Shown: piece after piece, positions 53,813-62,951 of the stretch | Numbering within the stretch: the first letter of the stretch is position 1 | Layout of the letters: each line of letters begins with the position of its first letter | Source of the DNA: Flavobacterium magnum | GTDB taxonomy: Bacteria; Bacteroidota; Bacteroidia; Flavobacteriales; Flavobacteriaceae | Direction: 5' to 3' | NCBI RefSeq assembly: GCF_003055625.1 | Contig: NZ_CP028811.1 | Location: 2,480,001 to 2,544,000, forward strand | DNA length: 64,000 nucleotides | Translations under genes and position numbers: made by a program | The notes under the pieces: model-generated | The model's database searches: none | What the model was told of the DNA's origin: nothing | Seen by the model: the letters and a program-made list of their open reading frames with translations, nothing else

Positions 53813-56800
53813 ATGGATCAGAAAATACTTTCCCGCCTGGCTTCTTTTTTCTTTTCAACACGTTTAATGGCCGTACTTTTCCTGACTTATGCCGCGGCGA
53901 TGGCCACAGGCACTTTCATAGAGAACGACTACAACACCGCAACGGCACGCATCCTGATTTACAATACGTGGTGGTTTGAAATGATTCACCTGCTTTTTTT
54001 TGTGAATTTCCTTGGAAATATCAAGCGATACCAACTTTGGAAAAAAGAAAAATGGGCCACCCTGACCCTGCACCTCGCGTTTATTTTTATCCTGATCGGT
54101 GCCGGAATTACAAGATATATCAGTTATGAAGGCATGATGCTGATCCGCGAAGGCGCAAAAACCAACGAATTTTATTCCGAAAAGAATTACCTCACCGTGA
54201 CCGTGGACGGGCAGTACAAAGGAGGGCTCAAGCGGAAGATTAAGCAAAAGGAACTGCTGATGTCCCCGGTAACAAACAACAATTTTACGATTACCGATCA
54301 GTTTGCCGAGATTCCATATGAAGTGAAGTACGTCAGATACATCATGAACGCCAAACCTGAGATCAGGAAGGACGAAAAAGGTGTCCTGTACCTGAAAATG
54401 GTTGAGGCCGGCGGTGGCACGCGGCATGAGCATTTCTTAAAGGAGGGACAACTCGAAGAGATCCACAACCTGCTCTTTGCGTTCAATAAACCGACGCCCG
54501 GTGCCATTAATATCAGCGGCGATGCTTCCAACCTCACGATCCGCACGCCGTTTGAAGGGAATTTCATGCGTATGGCCGATAAGATGCAAGGGAAAGTCGT
54601 CAAGGATTCCGCCCAGAACCTGATGCTGCGCTCACTCTACAATGTCGGTGGAAGCCAGTTCGTATTTCCCGAACCCGCCATTAAGGGCGTTGAGGATTAC
54701 GTATCAAATAACAATTACAAGGACAAGGAAACCGATGACGTATTGGTTGTAAAGATTGTCGCGGAGGGCAAGGAGAAAGAAGTCGCGTTGATGAGCGGTA
54801 TCACCGATCCGGGCAAGACGAAAACATTCAATTCCGGCAACCTTGATTTTACGCTGTCATTCGGGAATAAGATTTACAACACGCCTTTTTTTGTGAAGCT
54901 CAACGATTTTGTGGCTGAAAAATATCCGGGAACCGAGAAGAGCTATTCGTCATTTGAAAGTAAGGTGACCGTGCTGGACACCCTTGAGGGAAACAACGAA
55001 AAATTTGATGCACGCATTTTCATGAACAATGTATTGGATTACAAAGGATTCCGTTTCTTCCAGGCTTCGTATGACCCTGATGAGATGGGCACGCGGCTTT
55101 CCGTCAATCACGATTTCTGGGGAACCACGATTACGTATGTCGGTTACTTCCTGTTGTTTTTCGGATTGATGGCAATTATGTTTACGAAGCATTCGCGCTT
55201 TGCCGACCTCAAGCGGAAACTGGAAAAAGTAAAACAGAAAAAAGCAGGTCTGATGGCGGTATTGCTGTTACTTTCGGGTTTCGGCGCGGCGGCGCAACAC
55301 GAGATGAAAGCGCCAACTCAGCAGGAAATCAACGCCATTCTGACGAAATATAAAGTCAGCGGGACGCACGCAGCAAAATTCGGCCGCATTATCGTGCAGG
55401 ATGTCGGCGGCAGGATGAAGCCCGTGAACACTTTTTCATCAGAATTGCTGCGCAAAGTGAGCCATTCCGATACGTATAACGACATGAACGCGGACCAGGT
55501 ATTCCTTTCGATGACACAGTTCCCGAAACTTTGGTACGAGGTGCCGATTATCTACATCAATCCAGGGAATGACAGTATCCGTAAGATCATCGGTATCCCT
55601 TCCAAACAGAAATTCGCAAGATTTATCAATTTCTTTGATAAAATGGGGAACTACAAACTGTCGCCGTTTTTGGATAAAGCCTACGGTGCGGTAAATCCGA
55701 CCAATTTCGAGAAGGATTTTGTGGAAACCGACAAGAAAATGAACCTGATGAATTCAGCATTGTCCGGGACCATTCTGAGGATTTTCCCGATTCCGGGAGA
55801 CAAGAATAACAAATGGATTTCCTCAGCGGAACTGGATACGGCGCCGATTAAAGGCATGGATTCTATATTTACCAGGCAGATTGTACCGATTTACCTGAAT
55901 TCCCTTTCCGTGGCTGCCCTGAACAAAAAATACAAGGAACCGGATTTTTATCTCGAGGGAATTTCCAAGTACCAAAAAAAGTACGGCGCGAAAGTGATGC
56001 CGAGCGACGATAAAATCTCATCTGAAATCCTTTATAACAAGATCAACATCTTCAGAAACCTTTTCTTTATGTATATGATGGCAGGGATTGTGATGATGAT
56101 TTTTGTAATTATCCGCATTTTCAAGGAGAATAGGCTGATGCGGTTTTTGGTCAATTTCATGCATGTCGTCGTCGGATTATTGTTTGCGGCCCACACGGTT
56201 GGCCTTGTTGCGCGTTGGTACATTTCAGGGCACGCACCGTGGAGTAATGCGTACGAAGCCATTGTTTACGTCGCCTGGGCCACGATGTTCTTCGGTCTGG
56301 CGTTCGACCGGAAATCTAAACTGACCGTAGCGTCATCGGCATTCGTGACATCTATGATCCTCATGGCCGCATATGCCAACTGGGTTGATCCTGAAATCGC
56401 AAATCTGGTACCGGTACTGAACTCCTATTGGCTGATGATCCACGTTGCAGTAATTGTGGCGAGTTATGGTCCGTTTGCGCTGGGCATGGTGCTTGGATTC
56501 GTATCGCTGTTACTGATCTTTTTCACAACCGAAAAAAATAAGGAGAAAATGAAGCTCAATGTTCAGGAAATCACTTACATCAACGAAATGTCATTGACTA
56601 TTGGTCTTGTGATGCTGACCATCGGAAATTTCCTGGGCGGGCAATGGGCAAATGAAAGCTGGGGTAGGTACTGGGGATGGGATCCTAAAGAAACATGGGC
56701 ACTGATCAGTATTATGGTCTATGCATTTGTGATTCATGCGCGCTTTGTGCCTGCACTACGCGGCAAGTGGGTATTTAACCTGATGAGTATGTTCGCGTTC

Positions 56801-56968
56801 CTGTCTATTTTATTTACATATTATGGCGTGAATTTCCACCTTACCGGACTGCATTCTTATGCCAGTGGCGAAGCCAAATCACTGAGCTGGATGTGGTACA
56901 GCATGATAGTCATCGCATTCCTTGGAGCGATTACTTATGGTAAGCAGCGTAAATTCTATAAAAAATAA
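53813..56968 (+). CDS. ccsA: ResB-CcsA fusion, cytochrome c maturation (system II)
   Basis: 1051 residues from the ATG at 53813; an open frame begins farther upstream (53714) but the family opens at MDQKILSRL and the promoter box sits between. The first half is ResB-like: four membrane helices and a large periplasmic domain. The second is CcsA with six or more helices and the tryptophan-rich haem motif WGRYWGWDPKETWAL (about 949-963). Conserved His residues lie in AHTVGLVARWY and HARFVPALRG. It carries haem out and ligates it to apocytochrome c. The fusion is typical of Bacteroidota. Confidence 0.92.
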   Translation: MDQKILSRLASFFFSTRLMAVLFLTYAAAMATGTFIENDYNTATARILIYNTWWFEMIHLLFFVNFLGNIKRYQLWKKEKWATLTLHLAFIFILIGAGITRYISYEGMMLIREGAKTNEFYSEKNYLTVTVDGQYKGGLKRKIKQKELLMSPVTNNNFTITDQFAEIPYEVKYVRYIMNAKPEIRKDEKGVLYLKMVEAGGGTRHEHFLKEGQLEEIHNLLFAFNKPTPGAINISGDASNLTIRTPFEGNFMRMADKMQGKVVKDSAQNLMLRSLYNVGGSQFVFPEPAIKGVEDYVSNNNYKDKETDDVLVVKIVAEGKEKEVALMSGITDPGKTKTFNSGNLDFTLSFGNKIYNTPFFVKLNDFVAEKYPGTEKSYSSFESKVTVLDTLEGNNEKFDARIFMNNVLDYKGFRFFQASYDPDEMGTRLSVNHDFWGTTITYVGYFLLFFGLMAIMFTKHSRFADLKRKLEKVKQKKAGLMAVLLLLSGFGAAAQHEMKAPTQQEINAILTKYKVSGTHAAKFGRIIVQDVGGRMKPVNTFSSELLRKVSHSDTYNDMNADQVFLSMTQFPKLWYEVPIIYINPGNDSIRKIIGIPSKQKFARFINFFDKMGNYKLSPFLDKAYGAVNPTNFEKDFVETDKKMNLMNSALSGTILRIFPIPGDKNNKWISSAELDTAPIKGMDSIFTRQIVPIYLNSLSVAALNKKYKEPDFYLEGISKYQKKYGAKVMPSDDKISSEILYNKINIFRNLFFMYMMAGIVMMIFVIIRIFKENRLMRFLVNFMHVVVGLLFAAHTVGLVARWYISGHAPWSNAYEAIVYVAWATMFFGLAFDRKSKLTVASSAFVTSMILMAAYANWVDPEIANLVPVLNSYWLMIHVAVIVASYGPFALGMVLGFVSLLLIFFTTEKNKEKMKLNVQEITYINEMSLTIGLVMLTIGNFLGGQWANESWGRYWGWDPKETWALISIMVYAFVIHARFVPALRGKWVFNLMSMFAFLSILFTYYGVNFHLTGLHSYASGEAKSLSWMWYSMIVIAFLGAITYGKQRKFYKK

Positions 56969-57009
56969 GAGATCTGTAAAATTACCCGCTTGTTATTTTT
57001 AACACCTGC

Positions 57010-57354
57010 TGTGGATTTTCCACATCGAAAGCTATTCTGTAATTTGTATTTTACCTTCAGGGAAGGGGCGGTAACTGGCCCTATGAAATAAATTTCAATC
57101 AACGTTACGGAGAACCCGTACCAATCGTTAAAGTTTTTGTTTCGTCCCCGACTGCTTTGTCAAACTATCAGGCACTAGAAAGCATCGGGAATCCTGGTTC
57201 ACCAGAAACCGCATGTCATCCTACCCGGATTAACCGTAAGCGTTCTTTAACATTAGCGGATGGGGGATTGGCTTGATTAAGAACGTTTCGGCGGAACATC
57301 AAGTATTGAAGCTTCTTACAACCAATAAAAAAGGGCTCCGCTAACGGAGCCCTT
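57010..57354 (+). ncRNA. Candidate structured RNA (multi-hairpin) ending in a terminator
   Basis: The 408 bases between ccsA and the anti-sigma gene hold no plausible gene but a run of hairpins. TGTGGA/TCCACA (57010-57024). AGGG/CCCT (57064-57082). TGAAA/TTTCA (57084-57097). AACG-TACGG/CCGTA-CGTT (57101-57129). CCCGA-TGCTTT/AAAGCA-TCGGG with one bulge (57147-57189). CTGG/CCAG (57194-57205). AAGCGTTCTTTAA/TTAAGAACGTTT (57238-57288). Then an intrinsic terminator. It may be a ccsA 3' UTR-derived or independent small RNA. I do not recognise it as tmRNA, RNase P RNA or SRP RNA; 6S-type RNA is a possibility only. Confidence 0.35.
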
Positions 57355-57358
57355 TTTA
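57325..57358. terminator. Bidirectional terminator before the anti-sigma gene
   Basis: AAGGGCTCCG (57331-57340) pairs with CGGAGCCCTT (57345-57354) across CTAA, with A-run before and T-run after. It ends the minus-strand sigma/anti-sigma transcript and any transcript from the left. Confidence 0.93.
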
Positions 57359-57376
57359 TTTATAGTAGTTGGCAAT

Positions 57377-58171
57377 TTAAACTTTCATAGCACCTAGCGT
57401 GTACAACTGTTCCATTGTTGGCGTCGCACTTCCGCCTGCCGGTTCAAGTGTGATCCCGAAACCTTGTGGGGAAGCGGTGCTCTCCACAGCAAACATTTTG
57501 GCGTCGTTGGCTTTAAAGTCAGCCAATAGCCCGATGCTTGTGGGGACGAGTTGCGGACTCAGCTGCAACGACCATACCTGGTAGACTTTGCCTTCCGGAG
57601 GTTCGGGCAATCCGCTGGCGTCAACATAAACTGCCTGAGTCGACTTGTTCCAATAGATCCTCGCCTTGGCATCCGGTGCGACAGCCTGTCCGCCCAGGGG
57701 TACAATGACATTGTTTTCATCACGTACCACGGCAAGCATATTTTCCGTATTCCTGCTCTTGGCCTGCAGGGCATCCATATCGCCCTTCATTTTGGTTTTT
57801 TCGGCTTCTACAGTGACAATCTGATTGTTTGCAGATTCATTCAGATTGTAAAAATAGCATGTCCCGGCAAGTAGCAAAATTGCCGCTGCCCAGCCGATGT
57901 ATGACATGGCGTTCGGGCGTTTCCTCATTTCAATGACGCCACCATGCTTTTCTATTAGCTGCCTGCGGATTTGGTTAAAATTGGCTGCAGACAAATAAGG
58001 CGACATACTGAAGGACAGGCTGATTACCGCTTTTTCAATAGACAGGATTTCATTCTTGATTTCCTGATGCTTTTGTGCCATCTCGCTGACTTCCTTCATT
58101 TCGTCCTCGGTAAGATTACCAAAAACGTAAAGTTCTAAAATTCCCGATTCAATATATGTTGTAATATCCAT
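57377..58171 (-). CDS. Membrane anti-sigma factor (RskA-type C-terminal domain)
   Basis: 264 residues. The N-terminal cytosolic part (1-85) has a short ESGILELYVFGNLTEDEM motif but no zinc-binding HxxxCxxC, so sigma binding is of the zinc-less type. One membrane helix at about 90-110 is followed by a coiled coil (about 112-140) and an extracytoplasmic RskA domain (about 160-264, with KVYQVWSLQLSPQL and LVPTSIGLLADF). Such factors hold the cognate ECF sigma until proteolysis or a signal frees it. It directly follows the sigma gene. Confidence 0.9.
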   Translation of the reverse strand: MDITTYIESGILELYVFGNLTEDEMKEVSEMAQKHQEIKNEILSIEKAVISLSFSMSPYLSAANFNQIRRQLIEKHGGVIEMRKRPNAMSYIGWAAAILLLAGTCYFYNLNESANNQIVTVEAEKTKMKGDMDALQAKSRNTENMLAVVRDENNVIVPLGGQAVAPDAKARIYWNKSTQAVYVDASGLPEPPEGKVYQVWSLQLSPQLVPTSIGLLADFKANDAKMFAVESTASPQGFGITLEPAGGSATPTMEQLYTLGAMKV

Positions 58172-58702
58172 TTATACCTGTAAAAAGTTTCTCAAATCAT
58201 TCATACAATTGCGGTTCTGCGTTTTTACCGTGCCTAACGGTATTTCGAGTTCTTCCGACGCCTCCTGCTGCGTGTAACCTTTAAAAAAGAGCAAATCGAT
58301 AATCTGGATGCATTTCGGCTTTAATTTTTTGACGAATTCCCGGATGCCGATCGTATCTATACGGTTGGACAATTTATTACTGTCATCTAGCAGATGTACG
58401 AAATTATCGGCGCTCAGGTTTTTTCGGCTGTTATTAAAACCTTTGGACCGGAGTTTATCAATCGTGGTATTTCGGGCGATATTCAGGATCCAGGTAAAGA
58501 ACCGGCCTTTACTCTCATTGTAGGTTTCGATGTTCTTCCAAATCTTCACAAACACTTCCTGTAACACATCTTCGGCCTCCTCGCGGTCGCGCACGAGATT
58601 GTAAATCACGCCGTAAAGATTTTTGGAGTACATGTCATAAAGCAGCGTGAACGCTCGTTCGTCTTTCTTCAAAACCAGCGGCAATAATTCTTCCTGGGTC
58701 AT
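58172..58702 (-). CDS. ECF-type RNA polymerase sigma factor
   Basis: 176 residues of sigma-70 family, ECF class: region 2 (YDMYSKNLYGVIYNLVRDREEAEDVLQEVFVKIWKN, about 22-58) and region 4 (about 122-170, with the QQEASEELEIPLGTVKTQNR helix-turn-helix). The first gene of a two-gene group with the anti-sigma factor; the genes abut with no gap, so they are co-translated. The regulon is not visible. The divergent glutathione peroxidase gene lies 159 bases away. Confidence 0.93.
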   Translation of the reverse strand: MTQEELLPLVLKKDERAFTLLYDMYSKNLYGVIYNLVRDREEAEDVLQEVFVKIWKNIETYNESKGRFFTWILNIARNTTIDKLRSKGFNNSRKNLSADNFVHLLDDSNKLSNRIDTIGIREFVKKLKPKCIQIIDLLFFKGYTQQEASEELEIPLGTVKTQNRNCMNDLRNFLQV

Positions 58703-58725
58703 TTTGTAAGGATTTATGTTTCATA

Positions 58726-58733
58726 CAAACTTA
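58726..58733 (-). promoter_or_regulatory. Candidate -7 box (TAAGTTTG) for the ECF sigma gene
   Basis: Exact TAnnTTTG on the minus strand, 23 bases before the sigma start. No TTG stands 17-23 bases upstream. A second near-match (TAAAGTTTG) overlaps farther out. Confidence 0.35.
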
Positions 58734-58861
58734 TGCAAACTTTAGTAGAAAATAAAGCATTGTTTTAACAAATCGCGATTTGGCTCAACAAAAATGGCAG
58801 CCAGATTTTTTTAGCTTTCGTATTTCGCAACTTTTAACTACTTTTAGCTAAAATTTCCAAA

Positions 58862-59482
58862 ATGAAAAAAATCACAATTTTAGCAGCCTGCCTCTTTTGT
58901 TTGTCAACTCAGGGCACGCTCGCACAACAGGCCAACATAAGCGCTCAACCTATGGATAATTCACCGAAAGCACAACCGAAGAAACTCTACGATTTCAATG
59001 CAAGGGACATCGCAGACAAGCCATTTGATTTTTCAACGCTGAAAGGCAAAAAAGTCATGATCGTAAATACGGCGTCTGAATGTGGCTTTACGCCACAATA
59101 TAAGGAATTGGAAGAGTTGTACCAACGCTACAAGGACAAGAATTTCGTGATCATTGGGTTTCCGTCAAACGATTTCGGGGAGCAGGAACCGGGAAGCAAC
59201 AAGGAAATCGCTGCGTTCTGCCAGAAAAATTACGGAGTTACGTTTCCGATGATGGCCAAAGTATCTGTGAACGGCCTAAATAAAAGTAAGGTTTACCAGT
59301 TCCTTACTGAAGAAAAACTGAACGGTCTTCGGAATTTTGATGTGAAATGGAATTTCCAGAAGTTCCTGATCGATGAGAATGGGAATCTTGTCAAGTCACT
59401 CGAATCTAAAGTGAGTCCGCTTGATCCGGCTATTACATCCTGGATTGACGGTGCGCAAAATACAGTCCAGAAAAAACAATAA
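58862..59482 (+). CDS. Secreted glutathione peroxidase family protein
   Basis: 206 residues, longer than cytosolic forms (about 160-180) because of an N-terminal signal peptide (MKKITILAACLFCLSTQGTLAQ). The core has the peroxidatic Cys74 in NTASECGFTPQY, the resolving-type Cys in AFCQKNYGVTFP, and the catalytic-tetrad WNFQKFLID. Bacterial members usually use thioredoxin instead of glutathione, so the likely reaction is periplasmic reduction of peroxides. It is divergent from the sigma gene. Confidence 0.92.
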   Translation: MKKITILAACLFCLSTQGTLAQQANISAQPMDNSPKAQPKKLYDFNARDIADKPFDFSTLKGKKVMIVNTASECGFTPQYKELEELYQRYKDKNFVIIGFPSNDFGEQEPGSNKEIAAFCQKNYGVTFPMMAKVSVNGLNKSKVYQFLTEEKLNGLRNFDVKWNFQKFLIDENGNLVKSLESKVSPLDPAITSWIDGAQNTVQKKQ

Positions 59483-59512
59483 AAAAACAAGGGTCTTCGG
59501 ACCCTTTTTTAT
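59481..59512. terminator. Bidirectional terminator after the peroxidase gene
   Basis: AGGGTC (59490-59495) pairs with GACCCT (59500-59505) across a very stable TTCG tetraloop, with an A-rich side and a T-run. Confidence 0.92.
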
Positions 59513-60006
59513 TTCAGTATCAGTTGCATCATAACGAGGTCAAGCCAGCGTCCGAATTTAAAACCGACTTCACGCAGGGTTCCCGTTACCTCAAAACCGA
59601 ATTTTTCATGAAATGCAATGCTCCCGGTGTTTTCCGCATCAATACAGCCGATCATCACATGGTGGCCCTGCATGCTGGCGCGGGAGATGAGCGTTTCCAA
59701 TAATAGTTTTCCGATACCACGGCCTTTGAACCCGTCCGACACATACACCGAATGCTCGACCGTGTGACGGTATGCCACCTTTACCCTGAAACTTCCGTAC
59801 GTCCCGAATCCGGCAACGCGGCCGTCCACCTCGGCGACCACGACCGGATCACCGACGGAATTTTTGTCGCTGAACCATTGTTGCTGCTGTACGACCGTGC
59901 GTGCGTCATAATCATAGATCGCCGTTGTATGGAGTATGGCGTGATTGACAATCTCCAGTATCGCCGTAATGTCATTTTCTGTTGCATTGCGAACGGTTAT
60001 CGCCAT
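59509..60006 (-). CDS. GNAT N-acetyltransferase (phosphinothricin-acetyltransferase-like)
   Basis: 165 residues. The GNAT core shows the GFKGRGIGKLLLETLI acetyl-CoA loop (about 93-108) and the later NTGSIAFHEKFGFEVTGTLREVGFKFGRWLDLVMM, which with YDARTVVQQQQWFSDK matches PAT/YncA-like acetyltransferases of amino-acid or glutamate-analogue substrates. The actual acceptor is unknown. The stop of the thioredoxin-like gene is one base before its start, so they are one transcript. Confidence 0.9.
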   Translation of the reverse strand: MAITVRNATENDITAILEIVNHAILHTTAIYDYDARTVVQQQQWFSDKNSVGDPVVVAEVDGRVAGFGTYGSFRVKVAYRHTVEHSVYVSDGFKGRGIGKLLLETLISRASMQGHHVMIGCIDAENTGSIAFHEKFGFEVTGTLREVGFKFGRWLDLVMMQLILK

Positions 60007-60007
60007 A

Positions 60008-61186
60008 TCAGTTGATGTTTAATTCCTTAAAAAGGGCATCGGCCTCCTGCGAATTCCAGCCGAGGTTTCTCGTGAGTTCTTTCGCTTTTCGGGCGTAAGT
60101 GATGGCATTACTGCGGTCATTGACTTTTAGGTATAACTTCGACAGGATAATATTTCCATCATACGAGTCCATCAATTCCAATGCATGTTTCACCCATTTT
60201 ATCGCGTAAGAAAGACGCTCGGTGTCCGCAAGATGCTGTAAGTAAGTGTTGGCAATTTCCTTGATGATTTTCTGGTTTCCCCACACATATTTTTCAACAC
60301 CCTCTTCAGCCGCCTTTCGGTAAGCTGCCCAATTATTGGTGTGTTCCGCAAGCATGAGATCATATGAAAAGACCAAAGAATCGGCCTTCTGCAACCGCAT
60401 CGACTTTACAATCTGCCGCTTCGATTTGTAGCCGAGACTATCCAGACTGGCAACGTAAGGTTCGAGCAATTCAGTGACGATGTTTCCGATTTTGCGTTGT
60501 ACACGCGCCGGCGATGCAACCGCCGCAAACTGCTCCTGATGGCTGAGGACATACTGGAATTCGCGTGAGTTGATGTCTGTCACCGCATTGGCAATAATCC
60601 GCCAGTTGATGGTACTGGGCAACTGACTGTCGGACTGCGTTGCCAAATACTTGTGTGCTGCGGGTGAAAGCGCCTTGCGATCGCTTCCTTTACGCAGCGT
60701 AATCAGGTATGCAAGGCATTTTTCGGCATTAGACGGATCGGCGTCGAAAGCAGCTTTCAGGTACGGAAGTTGTTTTTCCGGAACCATGGCGTTTGCGGCC
60801 TCAGCGAGTAAATCATCCACTTTAAATTCTCCGTTCAGGCTGTATAGCAGCGTGCCCTGTTCATCGATGAAAAGCAGTCCGGGAAATGCCTTTACGCCAA
60901 ATTTCTTACGCAATTCCGGCCCTTCGCCTTGTTCCCCATCAACCAACACATTGATAAAATGGCTGTTGAAGTATGCGCCTATTTTCGGATCAGTAAAAAC
61001 CTGCTGCCGCATTTTCTCGCAGTGCGGGCACCAGGTGGCATAAATCATGTAAAAAACCGGTTTGCGCGCCGTCCTGGATTTTGCAATGGCCTGCTCGAAA
61101 CCGATTTCCTCAAATTGCACGCCGTTTTGCGCCATGGCAGCATGGGCAAAAAATAAAATGAGCAGATACTTTAAGAGTGTGTTCAT
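60008..61186 (-). CDS. Periplasmic thioredoxin-fold protein with TPR-like tail
   Basis: 392 residues with a signal peptide (MNTLLKYLLILFFAHAAMAQ). A thioredoxin domain (about 22-135) holds the CxxC active site TWCPHCEKM (Cys53, Cys56) and cis-Pro in VKAFPGLLFI. The rest (about 135-392) is helical and ends in repeats with the pattern of tetratricopeptide-like helices (AIKWVKHALELMD, AITYARKAKELTRNLGW). It is probably a periplasmic disulfide oxidoreductase or chaperone-like protein. Divergent from menD by about 110 bases. Confidence 0.88.
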   Translation of the reverse strand: MNTLLKYLLILFFAHAAMAQNGVQFEEIGFEQAIAKSRTARKPVFYMIYATWCPHCEKMRQQVFTDPKIGAYFNSHFINVLVDGEQGEGPELRKKFGVKAFPGLLFIDEQGTLLYSLNGEFKVDDLLAEAANAMVPEKQLPYLKAAFDADPSNAEKCLAYLITLRKGSDRKALSPAAHKYLATQSDSQLPSTINWRIIANAVTDINSREFQYVLSHQEQFAAVASPARVQRKIGNIVTELLEPYVASLDSLGYKSKRQIVKSMRLQKADSLVFSYDLMLAEHTNNWAAYRKAAEEGVEKYVWGNQKIIKEIANTYLQHLADTERLSYAIKWVKHALELMDSYDGNIILSKLYLKVNDRSNAITYARKAKELTRNLGWNSQEADALFKELNIN

Positions 61187-61295
61187 AATCCGTAATCAGA
61201 ACGACAAATTTAAACAAAAAAGTTTCCCGAATGATGGCAGCCATGACCGCTTTAACGGTAAATTATCCGTAAATTTGCAGGGTAAAAATTGCCAG

Positions 61296-62951
61296 ATGAC
61301 CTTTCCTAAAATCCCTTTGGCGCAAAGCATAATCGAAATTTGTGCGCAGCAAGGAATACAACACATCGTGATTTCTCCCGGATCCAGAAATGCGCCGCTG
61401 ACCATCGGTTTTGCCAGCCAGCCAAGATTTCGCTGTTACAGCATCGCCGACGAGCGCTGTGCGGCATTCTTCGCTCTGGGCATCGCACAGCAACTGCATG
61501 AGCCTGTGGTTTTGGTCTGTACTTCAGGGTCGGCATTGCTCAATTATTACCCGGCTTTTGCCGAGGCGTTTTACAGCCAGATTCCTTTGGTCGTAATTTC
61601 TGCCGACAGGCCAACAGATAAAATCGACATCGGTGACGGGCAAACCATCCGCCAGCAAAACGTGTATGCGAACCATTCGCTGTACAACGCCAATCTCAGC
61701 GAAAGCGCTTCCGCAGAAAATGACGCCGAAATCAATACAGCGATCGGGATCAGCCGCGTGAAAAAGGGTCCGGTACACATCAATGCGCCTTTTGAAGAAC
61801 CATTGTACGAAACGCAGGAAGGGATTTCGGTGACGCCTGCCATTGCCGAAATGAACGTGACAGCTGCCCAAAACCCGAATCTTGCCAATTTTGCCGGAAT
61901 CTGGAACGGCGCCAGAAAGAAACTGTTGCTCGTCGGCGTGAATGAACCGGGAGTCGTCAGCGATGCCGTTGTGGGCCAAATTGCCGCGGATCCGTCAATG
62001 ATGGTCATGACGGAAACCACATCAAACCTGCACCATCCGTCATTCATCAACAATATCGACACGATCATCACGCCTTTTACAGAGGAAGAATTTGGCGCGC
62101 TGCAACCCGATTTGCTGATCACTTTCGGCGGCATGGTGGTATCAAAACGCATTAAGGCGTTCCTGCGTAAATACAGACCCAAAAACCATTGGCATATCGA
62201 TCCGCTGCGTGCGTACGACACCTTCGGTGCGTTAACGAAACATTTCGAAATGCCGGTCAATGACTTTTTCGGACAATTGGCGCCATCGGTTGCGCACAGC
62301 GTCAGCGATTATCGTGAACTGGGCCAGGGGATAAAAGACTTGCGCGCCCGCCGCCACGAAGAATATCTGCGTAAAATGCCGTTTTGTGATTTTAAGGTTT
62401 TCGCTGCCGTGATGCCTGCCCTGCGCAGGGAGTCGCAACTTCAGATCAGCAACAGTGCGGCAATCCGGTATGCGCAACTCATCGAGATTGACCCGACCAT
62501 CGAGGTGTTCTGTAACCGGGGTACGAGCGGTATAGACGGCAGCACGTCAACGGCGATAGGTGCGGCGCTGGCTTCAGGAAAACAGACTACGCTGATTACC
62601 GGCGACATCGGGTTTTTATACGACAGCAACGCACTGTGGAACAGCTACATCCCGAAGAATTTTAAGATCATCCTGGTCAACAACGGCGGCGGTGGCATTT
62701 TCAGGATCCTGCCCGGGCATCAGGAAACACCCGTGTTCAATACGTATTTCGAAACCGGTCATACGCTGACCGCGGAGCATCTGGCGAAAATGTTCGGATT
62801 GAATTATCTGAGCGCCAATGATGAAAACACTTTGGAAGTCGGGCTTTCAGCTTTGTTTGCCTCAGATGAGCGGCCCGCCATCCTCGAAGTGTTTACGCCA
62901 ACTTCGGTAAACGACGGCGTATTGTTGCAGTATTTCCGCGAACTTATCTGA
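61296..62951 (+). CDS. menD: SEPHCHC synthase, menaquinone biosynthesis (MenD)
   Basis: 551 residues from the ATG at 61296 (MTFPKIPLAQSIIEIC); an open frame from 61062 adds a segment unlike MenD. The thiamine-diphosphate enzyme adds succinate semialdehyde to isochorismate. Marks are HIVISPGSRNAPLT (near 23-36), SADRPTDKIDIGDGQTIRQ (near 100-118), the ThDP-site GTSGIDGSTSTAIGAA (near 409-424) and the NNGGGGIFRILPG motif (near 463). No other men gene is adjacent. Confidence 0.94.
   Translation: MTFPKIPLAQSIIEICAQQGIQHIVISPGSRNAPLTIGFASQPRFRCYSIADERCAAFFALGIAQQLHEPVVLVCTSGSALLNYYPAFAEAFYSQIPLVVISADRPTDKIDIGDGQTIRQQNVYANHSLYNANLSESASAENDAEINTAIGISRVKKGPVHINAPFEEPLYETQEGISVTPAIAEMNVTAAQNPNLANFAGIWNGARKKLLLVGVNEPGVVSDAVVGQIAADPSMMVMTETTSNLHHPSFINNIDTIITPFTEEEFGALQPDLLITFGGMVVSKRIKAFLRKYRPKNHWHIDPLRAYDTFGALTKHFEMPVNDFFGQLAPSVAHSVSDYRELGQGIKDLRARRHEEYLRKMPFCDFKVFAAVMPALRRESQLQISNSAAIRYAQLIEIDPTIEVFCNRGTSGIDGSTSTAIGAALASGKQTTLITGDIGFLYDSNALWNSYIPKNFKIILVNNGGGGIFRILPGHQETPVFNTYFETGHTLTAEHLAKMFGLNYLSANDENTLEVGLSALFASDERPAILEVFTPTSVNDGVLLQYFRELI

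Noticed and set aside
57010..57025. DnaA-box-like TTTTCCACA and TGTGGATTT
   Set aside because: They form the two halves of one short hairpin, differ from the TTATCCACA consensus, and no dnaA, gidA or AT-rich unwinding element lies nearby.
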